A DNA stretch of 64,000 nucleotides from Pseudeuparius sepicola. Taxonomy: Eukaryota > Arthropoda > Insecta > Coleoptera > Anthribidae. Below, one piece after another: positions 23,446-30,319 of the stretch. How positions within the stretch are numbered: the stretch's first letter is position 1; each line of letters begins with the position of its first letter. The DNA lies in NCBI GenBank assembly GCA_963920635.1, contig OY987298.1:39649787-39713786 (forward strand), read 5' to 3'. Position numbers and translations under genes: made by a program. Below the pieces are notes generated by a model. The model was not told the DNA's origin, searched no databases, and saw only the letters and a list, made by a program, of their open reading frames with translations.

Positions 23446-24156
23446 ATGTCGCTGTTGTTCACACTACACGGATTTACTTCCACACTGTCTATTGACTTTA
23501 ATATTCCTATACATTTAGAATCAGATTTTGAGTATGGTTTGGCCCTGCTAGGATTTCACACATATAACAGCATACCCAATATAGATGTTGGTGTCAACAA
23601 ATTTTATTATATAAATGCTGATGGGTATCGCAAATGTTTAGTAATCCCCACAGGCTCGTACGAAATTGAGGCCCTAGAAAAGTACATAGTTGGCGCTTTA
23701 AGAAAGGAGGAGTCTGATCAGAAAAATCCAATTTCAATAAAAGCCAATAACAGTACTTTAAAGTGTGAAATATACAGCGATAAATATACAGTAGATTTTC
23801 TACCAGCAGACTCTATTGCTCATGTGTTAGGATTTTCTCCTAGTCTATTAGAGTCTGGACAATTTCAAACTTCTGATATATCTGTAAACATCGTGAAGGT
23901 CAGAACTATACATATAGATTGTAACGTAACATCTGGAGCATACTATAAAAATCAACCAACTCATACGATTTACGAGTTTGCAGTTAGCAGCGATCCTGGT
24001 TACGCTATAGACGAGTCTCCGAAAAATCTGGTGTACATGCCAGTTGCAAAGCGTGAGATTAATAATTTGACTGTAAATATTCTCGATCAGAACTCTCAAC
24101 CTGTAAATTTTAGAGGTGAGGAAATAATTGTACGGTTGGAGTTGAAGCGTGTATGA
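23446..24156 (+). CDS. Penton-like minor capsid protein
   Basis: The 236-residue protein matches the Polinton minor capsid (single jelly-roll, penton-base-like) family that occupies icosahedral vertices. Supporting marks are the early FEYGLALLGFHTYNSIPNI block followed by NKFYY; a middle segment with LPADSIAHVLGF; and the C-terminal signature VYMPVAKREINNLTVNIL, DQNSQPVNFRGEEI and RLEL. All are characteristic of the family as I know it. Length is typical. It starts right after a TATA box and precedes the small ORF and the major capsid gene, the usual capsid-gene order. The ORF is intact. Confidence 0.85.
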   Translation: MSLLFTLHGFTSTLSIDFNIPIHLESDFEYGLALLGFHTYNSIPNIDVGVNKFYYINADGYRKCLVIPTGSYEIEALEKYIVGALRKEESDQKNPISIKANNSTLKCEIYSDKYTVDFLPADSIAHVLGFSPSLLESGQFQTSDISVNIVKVRTIHIDCNVTSGAYYKNQPTHTIYEFAVSSDPGYAIDESPKNLVYMPVAKREINNLTVNILDQNSQPVNFRGEEIIVRLELKRV

Positions 24157-24168
24157 AATTTTGCGAAA

Positions 24169-24333
24169 ATGGTTTTGGTTTTTGATGACAGATATCAACC
24201 GTATAAAAGGCAATCACAGTGCTCCCAAAATTCACTAACAAATATTCCACCGAAGAGTGCAGATCGTCTCTCGTTGGAAAATCAAGAATTTTTGAAAGCA
24301 CTTGGCTATGTCCCTAACACCTCAAGTGTTTAA
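24169..24333 (+). CDS. 54-residue ORF between penton and major capsid genes
   Basis: It starts with MVLVFDDRYQPYKR and ends with DRLSLENQEFLKALGYV, a pattern resembling short proteins found near Polinton capsid genes; I say so from memory and with caution. It overlaps the start of the major capsid ORF by 26 bases in another frame. A TATA box for the capsid gene (24202-24209) lies inside this ORF, so it would need to be read from an upstream transcript. It may be real or chance. Confidence 0.45.
   Translation: MVLVFDDRYQPYKRQSQCSQNSLTNIPPKSADRLSLENQEFLKALGYVPNTSSV
24202..24209 (+). promoter_or_regulatory. TATA box of the major capsid gene
   Basis: TATAAAAG followed by GC is about 105 bp before the capsid ATG (24308). 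A TTCACT initiator-like site near 24231 fits the spacing. Confidence 0.5.
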
Positions 24334-25543
24334 TGTGCATCGCACTCCAACCTATGATGAATCTATTCAACGTTTAGAGAAGCGCACCTATTACCCATTT
24401 GTAAAGTCATTTAGGAATAATGATACTGTGGAAATAACCATTAATCAGGGTGATGCATGGTTGTTGATGTACGATGCGTCGATTTTTGTCAAAGGTACAG
24501 TGGCTAAGAAAACCGGTGCTGGACAATGCAAACTAGCCAACAACGGTGCCGCATTTCTATTCGATTCAATTTCTTATGAACTAAATGGCAAGGAAGTAGA
24601 AGTAGTGAGAAACCCCGGAATTGTGAGTACGATCAGATCGTATCTTTGCTATACTGCTAATGACGAAAAATGCATGACAACAGCAAGCTGGGTTGGGGTT
24701 AATAAATCTTTTGCTGTTAACAATGATGGAACATTCAATGTAAGAATACCGCTAAAACATCTGTTTGGAATATTCAACGATTATCAGATGGCAATTTGTG
24801 GTAAACAAACAGTGAGACTAATACGAGCTCGAAATGATAACAATGCCTTATTACTAACCCAAGACGCTGCAAGACCAGATCCTGCCATAACTGCAGAAAT
24901 AACAATTTCCAACATTGAATTAAAGGTTAAACATATTCAACCGAATGATATCATTAGATTGGATCTGCTTAAATCTATAAAAATTGATCGTCCAATTATA
25001 ATGGCGTTCCGCAAATGGGAGCTACACGAATTGCCAAATCTTACTGTAAACTCCCAAAGAGAAATATGGGCCGTAAAATCGTCAGCAGCCGCGTCAACTC
25101 CTCGGTACGTCATAGTTGGATTTCAGACTGATCGCAATGATAATTCTAAAAAAAATCCCACGTCATTTGATCACATAGATGCGACTGATGTAAGATTAAT
25201 TGTAAACGGTGAATATTTTCCATTCGAACGTCAGAGATTGAATTTTGCTGCTAACGACTTTTTGGAGGCCTATCACAACTATGTGGAATTTTATCCGAGT
25301 TACATGAATGCAATGGAGAGTCGCCCGCTACTTAGCTATGCAGATTACAAAAATAATGCAACCCTGTTTGTAATTGACTGTTCTCGCCGGAATGAATCTA
25401 TAAAAATAAGCACAGTTGATGTTAAGTTGGATATAGAAAATAGTGATGGATTTCCTGATAGAACTCGAGCCTACTGCATAATTGTTCATGACTGTACCAT
25501 GGAGTATTTACCTTTAAGTGAAACTGTACGAGATTTAATGTAG
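24308..25543 (+). CDS. Hexon-like major capsid protein (double jelly roll)
   Basis: The 411-residue protein is the best candidate for the Polinton major capsid protein. It is the longest intact ORF and lies directly after the penton-like gene. It has beta-rich composition, an N-terminal NVHRTPTYDESIQRLEKR block, a DSISYELNGKEVE segment, and a C-terminus with RAYCIIVHDCTMEYLPL that resembles family members. The double jelly-roll assignment is from family knowledge, not visible directly. The frame is open six bases upstream from a TTG, but ATG 24308 is the natural start. The length is at the low end for Polinton capsids. No lesion was found. Confidence 0.82.
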   Translation: MSLTPQVFNVHRTPTYDESIQRLEKRTYYPFVKSFRNNDTVEITINQGDAWLLMYDASIFVKGTVAKKTGAGQCKLANNGAAFLFDSISYELNGKEVEVVRNPGIVSTIRSYLCYTANDEKCMTTASWVGVNKSFAVNNDGTFNVRIPLKHLFGIFNDYQMAICGKQTVRLIRARNDNNALLLTQDAARPDPAITAEITISNIELKVKHIQPNDIIRLDLLKSIKIDRPIIMAFRKWELHELPNLTVNSQREIWAVKSSAAASTPRYVIVGFQTDRNDNSKKNPTSFDHIDATDVRLIVNGEYFPFERQRLNFAANDFLEAYHNYVEFYPSYMNAMESRPLLSYADYKNNATLFVIDCSRRNESIKISTVDVKLDIENSDGFPDRTRAYCIIVHDCTMEYLPLSETVRDLM

Positions 25544-25550
25544 ATCCGTA

Positions 25551-25583
25551 TATATAAAAGAACATTTACTGATACATTTCAGT
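25551..25583 (+). promoter_or_regulatory. TATA box plus TTCAGT initiator
   Basis: TATATAAAAG (25551-25560) is followed by TTCAGT (25578-25583), the arthropod initiator, at normal spacing and then by the ATG at 25594. It is the clearest core promoter in the element and probably serves the glycoprotein and IAP genes together. Confidence 0.7.
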
Positions 25584-25593
25584 TATAATCAAG

Positions 25594-26019
25594 ATGTTGC
25601 TGAGTTTGGGCCACATTATTTTGTTCTCATTAATAAATAATGTGTTCTATATTTACAACCCTGAAGATGCTAAGGTATCTATTTGCGAACAGGATAAAAG
25701 ATGTTTCCCATTTAAAACGGTAGTTGAAAAAATTTCGGTAGCAAGACTGCCTAAAAATGCTACTCAGTTTAAACTTCGAGCAGTATTCCAAAATCATACG
25801 ATTGCTGAAAGTGTGTGGAGGGAGGTCCCACCTTCCACCACGCCCACAATGGCCACACCCAGAGACCTCAGTCAAGAACAACATATAAAAGACCTCGCTT
25901 TCGTGCCACTAATTTACTACATTACTATATGTTCTTCATTGCTAGTAGCAAAATTATTTATTGAAATAGTAAGAGTATTACTGAATGAGCGATGGAGCAT
26001 AATTACGAGAGTCTTATAA
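25594..26019 (+). CDS. Predicted signal-peptide, single-TM glycoprotein
   Basis: The 141-residue protein has no family I recognise. The N-terminus (LLSLGHIILFSLINNVF) looks like a signal peptide. Residues about 22-95 form a small ectodomain with two Cys (in ICEQDKRC) and N-glycosylation sequons NAT and NHT, then a Pro/Thr-rich stalk (PPSTTPTMATP). A C-terminal transmembrane helix (LAFVPLIYYITICSSLLVAK) and a short tail follow. This suggests a type I membrane protein, perhaps a virion-surface or host-membrane accessory protein. Its end overlaps the IAP start by 28 bases, so the two may share one mRNA. The ORF is intact. Confidence 0.65.
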   Translation: MLLSLGHIILFSLINNVFYIYNPEDAKVSICEQDKRCFPFKTVVEKISVARLPKNATQFKLRAVFQNHTIAESVWREVPPSTTPTMATPRDLSQEQHIKDLAFVPLIYYITICSSLLVAKLFIEIVRVLLNERWSIITRVL

Positions 26020-26414
26020 GAACGTTTGAAAACTGGTCAAGCCCCCTATCATCAGAGAAGCTTGCCCGAGCAGGATTTTTTTATACGAATTACGAAGATG
26101 TTGTCCGGTGTCCATTTTGCAATATCGAAGGATATAAATGGGAAAAGGATGATGATCCATGGCAAGACCATGCTAGCTGGAGTCCCAGTTGTCCATTTAT
26201 TAAAGGTGAAATCAAGCCTGTGGACATCCCACCTGAAAAAGTAAATAACACCAATCCAGACTTTTTATGTATAGTATGCTACTGCAGAAACATAGAAGTC
26301 TTGCTGGTTCCATGTGGACATTTGGCATGTTGTATAAGTTGTGCAAACTCCATGGAGAAGTGCCCGCTGTGTAGGAGTATTGTGCAGCAGAAGATTCCAG
26401 CTTACATGCCTTAA
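25992..26414 (+). CDS. iap: BIR-RING inhibitor of apoptosis (IAP)
   Basis: The 140-residue protein has one BIR domain, with zinc ligands Cys40, Cys43, His60 and Cys67 in the canonical C-x2-C-x16-H-x6-C spacing and the upstream R-TF--W block. It also has a C-terminal RING with Cys93, Cys96, Cys108, His110, Cys113, Cys117, Cys124 and Cys127. This is the layout of baculovirus Op-IAP-like and insect IAPs, which block caspases and act as E3 ligases, but with a single BIR. It overlaps the glycoprotein gene. It was probably captured from an insect host or another insect virus. The ORF is intact, with a polyadenylation-type AATAAA near 26440. Function as an apoptosis blocker is inferred from the family. 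Confidence 0.93.
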   Translation: MEHNYESLIRTFENWSSPLSSEKLARAGFFYTNYEDVVRCPFCNIEGYKWEKDDDPWQDHASWSPSCPFIKGEIKPVDIPPEKVNNTNPDFLCIVCYCRNIEVLLVPCGHLACCISCANSMEKCPLCRSIVQQKIPAYMP

Positions 26415-26490
26415 ATGTATTGTAATAGTTGTAGAAAATAAATATTCTTAATCGAAAAACTGTTTATTATTTACATCCCGATAGGTATAT

Positions 26491-27210
26491 ATGCATCAAG
26501 CATACGCTATCTTATTAGATGTATACAAGATGCGTATCGAATCACATCAACTATCTCTACCAATCGAAAATCTAGATTTTGCTCGAAGTGAGAAATCTAA
26601 ACATGGCGTACTCTTACCAAATTCAATTAGAGCAATATTTTGCGGTCCTAGCGGTTGTGGTAAAACAAACAGTTTGCTTAGTTTAATATTCAACGAGAAT
26701 GGCTTAAAATTTAAGAACATCTACCTTTACAGTAAATCTCTATACCAACCTAAATATCAGTTACTACAAGACGTGCTTAAAGAAGCAAAATGTGTTGGAT
26801 ATTTTCCATTTAGCTCAAACGATGACGTCATTGCACCAACAGAGGCTAGAGAAAATTCAATTTTTATTTTCGATGATGTGGCTTGTGGGACACAGGAAAA
26901 AATTAGAGAATATTACTCCATGGGTCGTCATAAAAATTAAGATGCTGCATATCTCTGCCAGACATATTCAAAATTACCTAAGCAATTAATACGAGACAAT
27001 TGTAATGTAATCGTTTTGTTTAAACAAGATGAGGTAAACCTTAGACATATTTATGAAGAGCACGTATCACCAGACATCTCATACGGTGATTTCAAGAATC
27101 TCTGCTCGCTCTGTTGGAATGATAATTTTGGAACTCTAGTTATTGTTAAAGATTTCAATATGAATGAGGGACGCTATAGAATAGGTTTTGATAGGTATAT
27201 AAAGTTATGA
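26491..27210 (+). pseudogene. Packaging ATPase (FtsK/HerA, A32-like) with an in-frame stop
   Basis: The frame encodes about 239 residues of the Polinton DNA-packaging ATPase, which pumps genome into capsids. Walker A is GPSGCGKT (52-59) and Walker B is SIFIFDD (123-129). The downstream segment YLCQTYSKLPKQLIRDN, then VIVLFKQD, matches the family. A TAA at 26938-26940 (codon 150) interrupts it in the same frame, right after the GRHKN motif. Everything after the stop remains open and family-like to 27210, so one nonsense change explains the break. Stop readthrough is possible but there is no evidence for it. It overlaps the next ORF as TTATGA. Confidence 0.88.
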
Positions 27211-28122
27211 GAAGCACAATACGCTTATTATTAATCGAGATGTCGATGCAAGAACAGATTCAAGAAGCGCAGCGCGCAAAGAAAATCAGTGAACTAGCTC
27301 GAACGATTAGAAAAAAATACACCGCCTTAAAAATAGGGAAATTTGATGAGAATGAAACTTTACAAAAAAATTTTCAAACCTGTGACAAGCTCTCTAGCAA
27401 ATTTACAAGTTAAGCAAGAATTAAAACCGGAAGTAAAACCGAAAGTTGAACCAAAAGTTGAATCATTTATGGAAAAGTGGCGCGAGTCGTTGAAAAGTCC
27501 AATTGCACTTTTAGGAGAAATGAATGAAACGTTAAATGATGTTGAGAAAGGAATTGACAAAGTGTACAGGCATTTTGATACTGTGTATCCTAAAGTATCT
27601 ATACCATGTATAACAGACTTTATGGCTAATTCACTTAAAATCGATAGGACATATGGCCCTAAGTATGACGAAACTAAATCAGTATGGATGTTAGGAAATA
27701 AATATATCGATTTTGAAAAAACGTCTGGTGATATAATCATCAACAATAGCCGATTCGCGGGAACTGATGGTCTCTACCAGCTAATTTTCTATAATAATCC
27801 AGAAGGTACTGATGATGATTTGAAAAGTTACAGAGATATTTTAAATCTCACTGGTGCTCATCTTACTTCAAACGGACGATTAAAACATATTATTAAACCT
27901 CTTATGAAGGGCCCGGTGGCTACCTCCACACCTGTAAAGGGTTCTGGCATGCATCTCAAGTATAACACAAAACCTGTGGAATATGTTTACTGGGATGATC
28001 CTAATGAACTTGTGGACAGGTTAAGGTTATTAATAGCATCAAAAGATGCCGGAAATACTTCCCACGAAAACGAAATAACAGCAATAATCAATGAATTGAA
28101 AGAAGCAAAAATTATTCTCTAA
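27207..28122 (+). pseudogene. Polinton accessory protein (DUF8207-like) with 1-nt frameshift
   Basis: Two overlapping frames (27207-27413 and 27343-28122) look like one gene. The first has an Arg/Lys-rich helix (QEQIQEAQRAKKISELARTI) ending in a conserved-looking KYTALKIGK. The second continues from FKPVTSSLANLQ, through a Lys/Pro/Glu linker, a domain with YGPKYDETKSVWMLGNK and DGLYQLIF, and a C-terminus EYVYWDDPNELVDRL with NELKEAKI. That C-terminal pattern is common in insect Maverick proteins (DUF8207-type, from memory). The frames join if one A is removed from the run at 27363-27369. Function is unknown. Confidence 0.7.
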
Positions 28123-28135
28123 CGTTATTTATAAG

Positions 28136-28498
28136 ATGCCTTTAAACAAGTTCGGACGTGTTTCAAGGACTATTCCTTACTCGTTGAATGACGGGGATTA
28201 TGATTTGAAAACCCGCAGACTGTGCAACGTTAATTATCCGATTAGCAGCAATGATGTTGTGACAAAGCAATATGTTGACAAACAAATGAATGAGGCATTC
28301 AAAACTTTTAACGTCACGCTCGAACAACATGATGTTAATATTGAGAGTAGCGTGAAAGACGCTTTGGAGAAAGAGATCGATGAAATAAGAAAATTTGTTA
28401 AAATTGTTGAAGAATGTTATTTAAAAATGGTTGGTGAACAGTCCGGGCCAAATCCCAAATTATTAGACAGATTTGTCCCTATAGATCATTCAAGTTAG
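28136..28498 (+). CDS. Small fibre-like protein, paralog 1
   Basis: The 120-residue protein starts PLNKFGRVSR, then has a block with RRLCNVNYPI and TKQYVDK that resembles the N-V-x-x-P...TK-x-YVD repeat of phage tail fibres. After that comes a long amphipathic helix (about 50-100) likely to form a coiled-coil trimer or dimer. Its neighbour (28506-28904) is a diverged tandem copy. Position between accessory and integrase genes and the fibre-like motif suggest a virion spike or fibre subunit. That role is inference. Confidence 0.6.
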   Translation: MPLNKFGRVSRTIPYSLNDGDYDLKTRRLCNVNYPISSNDVVTKQYVDKQMNEAFKTFNVTLEQHDVNIESSVKDALEKEIDEIRKFVKIVEECYLKMVGEQSGPNPKLLDRFVPIDHSS

Positions 28499-28505
28499 TT
28501 AAAAG

Positions 28506-28904
28506 ATGTCCTTAAACAAGTTCGGACGTGCCTCGAAATCAAGGAGCAGGTCTTGCCCACCTGTTTACACATTAAATTTGACTCTAGAAGGAAACTATGA
28601 TTGTAGCAACCGCAGACTGAGCAACGTTAATCACCCGATCGATGAAAGCGATGCCAGCACAAAACAATATGTCGATGAGGGGGTCATTCATACATTACAA
28701 TATTTTTACACAAATCTTAAACAGCATTCTGATGAATGCGATCTTCATATTCGCAACACAATGATAGACAATTTCCAAGATAAGATCGATGAATTGAGAG
28801 AGTTGGTTAAAACTATGGAAGATTATTATTTAAAAATAACTGGTAAGAGCATGCAATCCTTACTATCTCTCAGACTTGCAGAGATCCTTGAGGGTGGAGC
28901 ATAG
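28506..28904 (+). CDS. Small fibre-like protein, paralog 2
   Basis: The 132-residue protein shares with paralog 1 the start SLNKFGRAS, the motif CSNRRLSNVNHPI with STKQYVDE, and a downstream helix ending in YYLKITGK. It has an extra Ser/Arg insert near the N-terminus and a different C-terminal tail. Only seven bases separate it from paralog 1, so it arose by tandem duplication and then diverged. Two subunits could make a mixed fibre. Function is unproven. Confidence 0.6.
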   Translation: MSLNKFGRASKSRSRSCPPVYTLNLTLEGNYDCSNRRLSNVNHPIDESDASTKQYVDEGVIHTLQYFYTNLKQHSDECDLHIRNTMIDNFQDKIDELRELVKTMEDYYLKITGKSMQSLLSLRLAEILEGGA

Positions 28905-28906
28905 TC

Positions 28907-29697
28907 ATGCATAGTAAAGAAAAAATTCAAGTAGTTAAGGAATTACATAAACCAGCGCGAAAAAATTATCCACGTCGTCGAACTATCATTAAAGGTTTAG
29001 ACGATTTGTGGCAAGCTGATCTCGCGCAGTTAGATCAGTATGCTAGTCACAATAATGGCTTCAAATTCATACTGGTTGTAATCGATTGCTTCTCTAAATT
29101 TGTTTGGTGCAGACCGCTCAAATCCAAGTCTGCCGAAGATGTTACCAACGCCTTTGCTGATATCCTATCGGGAACTCGAAAGCCTCGCAACCTTCAAACT
29201 GATCAGGGCAAAGAGTTTTATAACTCTAGATTTCAAAATTTGATGCGAAAATTCAAAATTAATCATTACAGCACTTTTAGCATCACGAAAGCCGCCATGG
29301 CCGAGAGAGTAATACGAACTCTAAAAGAGCGATTATTTAAGTATTTTAGTCTAAATGGTAAATTTAAATGGGATGATTATTTGCCTAGGTTGGAGATATT
29401 GTGAGAATAAGTAAAGTGAAACATGTATTTGCCAAAGGATATATGCCCAGTTGGAGTACAGAATTGTTTAAAATAAGCAAAGTACAAATTACCAACCCGC
29501 CTACATATCTTCTAGAGGATTTAAATGGAATTCCTATAAAGGGCGGGTTTTACCGCGAAGAATTGCAAAAAACTGAACATCCCGATGTCTACCTGGTTGA
29601 AAAGATTCTTCGTAGAAAGAGGGGGAAGGTGTTAGTACGATGGTTGGGCTTTGATAAAGACCATGACTCGTGGATCTCTGAGTCAAACGTCGTGTAG
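28907..29697 (+). pseudogene. Retroviral-type integrase with chromodomain, internally deleted
   Basis: Polinton integrase core (rve fold): the DDE residues are Asp38 (in LWQADL), Asp99 (in LQTDQGKEFY) and Glu133 (in AERVIRTLK). After WDDYLPRLEIL the frame ends at TGA 29402-29404. A second frame, joinable from about 29389, resumes at the SH3-like C-terminal domain (VGDIVRISK) and leads to a chromodomain (VYLVEKILRRK, then VLVRWLGF and HDSWISE). The catalytic-to-C-terminal linker, perhaps 45-60 residues in relatives, is missing, so a deletion with frame change has occurred. The N-terminal zinc-binding HHCC domain is also absent: the protein starts just before HKPARKNYPRR. Probably inactive. Confidence 0.9.
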
Positions 29698-29713
29698 AGC
29701 TTCAAGTGTTAAG

Positions 29714-29896
29714 ATGGTTGACAGCGGCTATGAAACCGATGGTAGCGACCATGAAGAAGTAAACAATGTAAGCGAAGATTCTCTGCTTCTATCATCATGC
29801 TTCACATTACCTACATATATTATTAATAATGGTTTGAGCATTATGAGATATTTCAAACCCCAAGTTAATATCCGATCAACAGTGCGACTTGTATAG
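29714..29896 (+). CDS. 60-residue acidic ORF, unrecognised
   Basis: It starts at ATG 29714, shortly after the integrase stop. The N-terminus is acidic with DSGYETDGSDHEE, which looks like a phosphodegron of the DSG-x-x-S/T type; the rest is mixed. There is no family. AATAAA at 29908-29913 follows and probably ends the whole rightward transcription unit. Confidence 0.35.
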   Translation: MVDSGYETDGSDHEEVNNVSEDSLLLSSCFTLPTYIINNGLSIMRYFKPQVNIRSTVRLV

Positions 29897-29907
29897 AAGA
29901 AGGTTGG

Positions 29908-29957
29908 AATAAAGCACTGATTAAAAAATATGACTTTTATTTTACAATATGTTTATT
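29908..29957. terminator. Convergent polyadenylation signals
   Basis: AATAAA on the + strand (29908-29913) ends the rightward block. AATAAA on the minus strand (complement TTTATT at 29952-29957) follows the CHHC gene. The two blocks thus meet here tail to tail. Confidence 0.6.
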
Positions 29958-29968
29958 TTACAACATTT

Positions 29969-30181
29969 TTATTCCGGGCCAATCCTGGGATTTCTTATGA
30001 TCATCGGCGGCTGATTGTTGATATGTCGGTAATACTCTTCCCAATTGATTTCAGGCACATGTCCCAACTGTCGCCGACACTTCACCAGATGATTCTGCAG
30101 TCGACTTCTCCGTACCATGTGGCTGGCAATGTAGGGGCAGGGCACCATGTCTGATTCGATCTGAATGGTCTGGTTGTACAT
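29969..30181 (-). CDS. Single CHHC (U11-48K/GTSF1-type) zinc-finger protein
   Basis: The 70-residue protein has one CHHC finger, CPYIASHMV, then LQNHLVKC. The ligand order Cys-His-His-Cys and the spacing agree with zf-U11-48K fingers, as in GTSF1/Asterix (piRNA silencing cofactor), U11-48K and TRMT13. A short acidic/aromatic tail (EINWEEYYRHIN) follows. It has its own promoter: minus-strand TATATATA at 30240-30247, a GC box and a TGACGTCC-type CRE just upstream. It is intact although its neighbour PolB is broken. A role in host RNA or piRNA machinery is an inference from the family; a structural role cannot be excluded. Confidence 0.75.
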   Translation of the reverse strand: MYNQTIQIESDMVPCPYIASHMVRRSRLQNHLVKCRRQLGHVPEINWEEYYRHINNQPPMIIRNPRIGPE

Positions 30182-30239
30182 GTTGCTGCGAACTCTTGTT
30201 ACAAGTTTTCAGACTGCAGAATGAGCTCGATGTCTCGGT

Positions 30240-30275
30240 TATATATACAAACTGGGCGGTGGGACGTCAGGGGTG
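30240..30275 (-). promoter_or_regulatory. TATA box, GC box and CRE-like site of the CHHC gene
   Basis: Read on the minus strand, a G-rich block with GACGTC and CCGCCC precedes TATATATA (30240-30247), and a GCAGTC initiator-like site lies about 28 bp further at 30216. The ATG is at 30181. Confidence 0.6.
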
Positions 30276-30319
30276 GGGGGGCTACAAGAGAATGAAACAC
30301 TATTTGTAAAATATATTTT

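Noticed and set aside
23848..24213. 121-codon minus ORF
   Set aside because: Antisense to the penton-like gene with no motif.
25630..25884. 84-codon minus ORF
   Set aside because: Antisense to the membrane-protein gene, which has a promoter and signal peptide.
26026..26244. 72-codon + ORF inside the IAP gene
   Set aside because: Alternate frame of a well-supported BIR domain.
27360..27746. 128-codon minus ORF
   Set aside because: Antisense shadow of the DUF8207-like gene.
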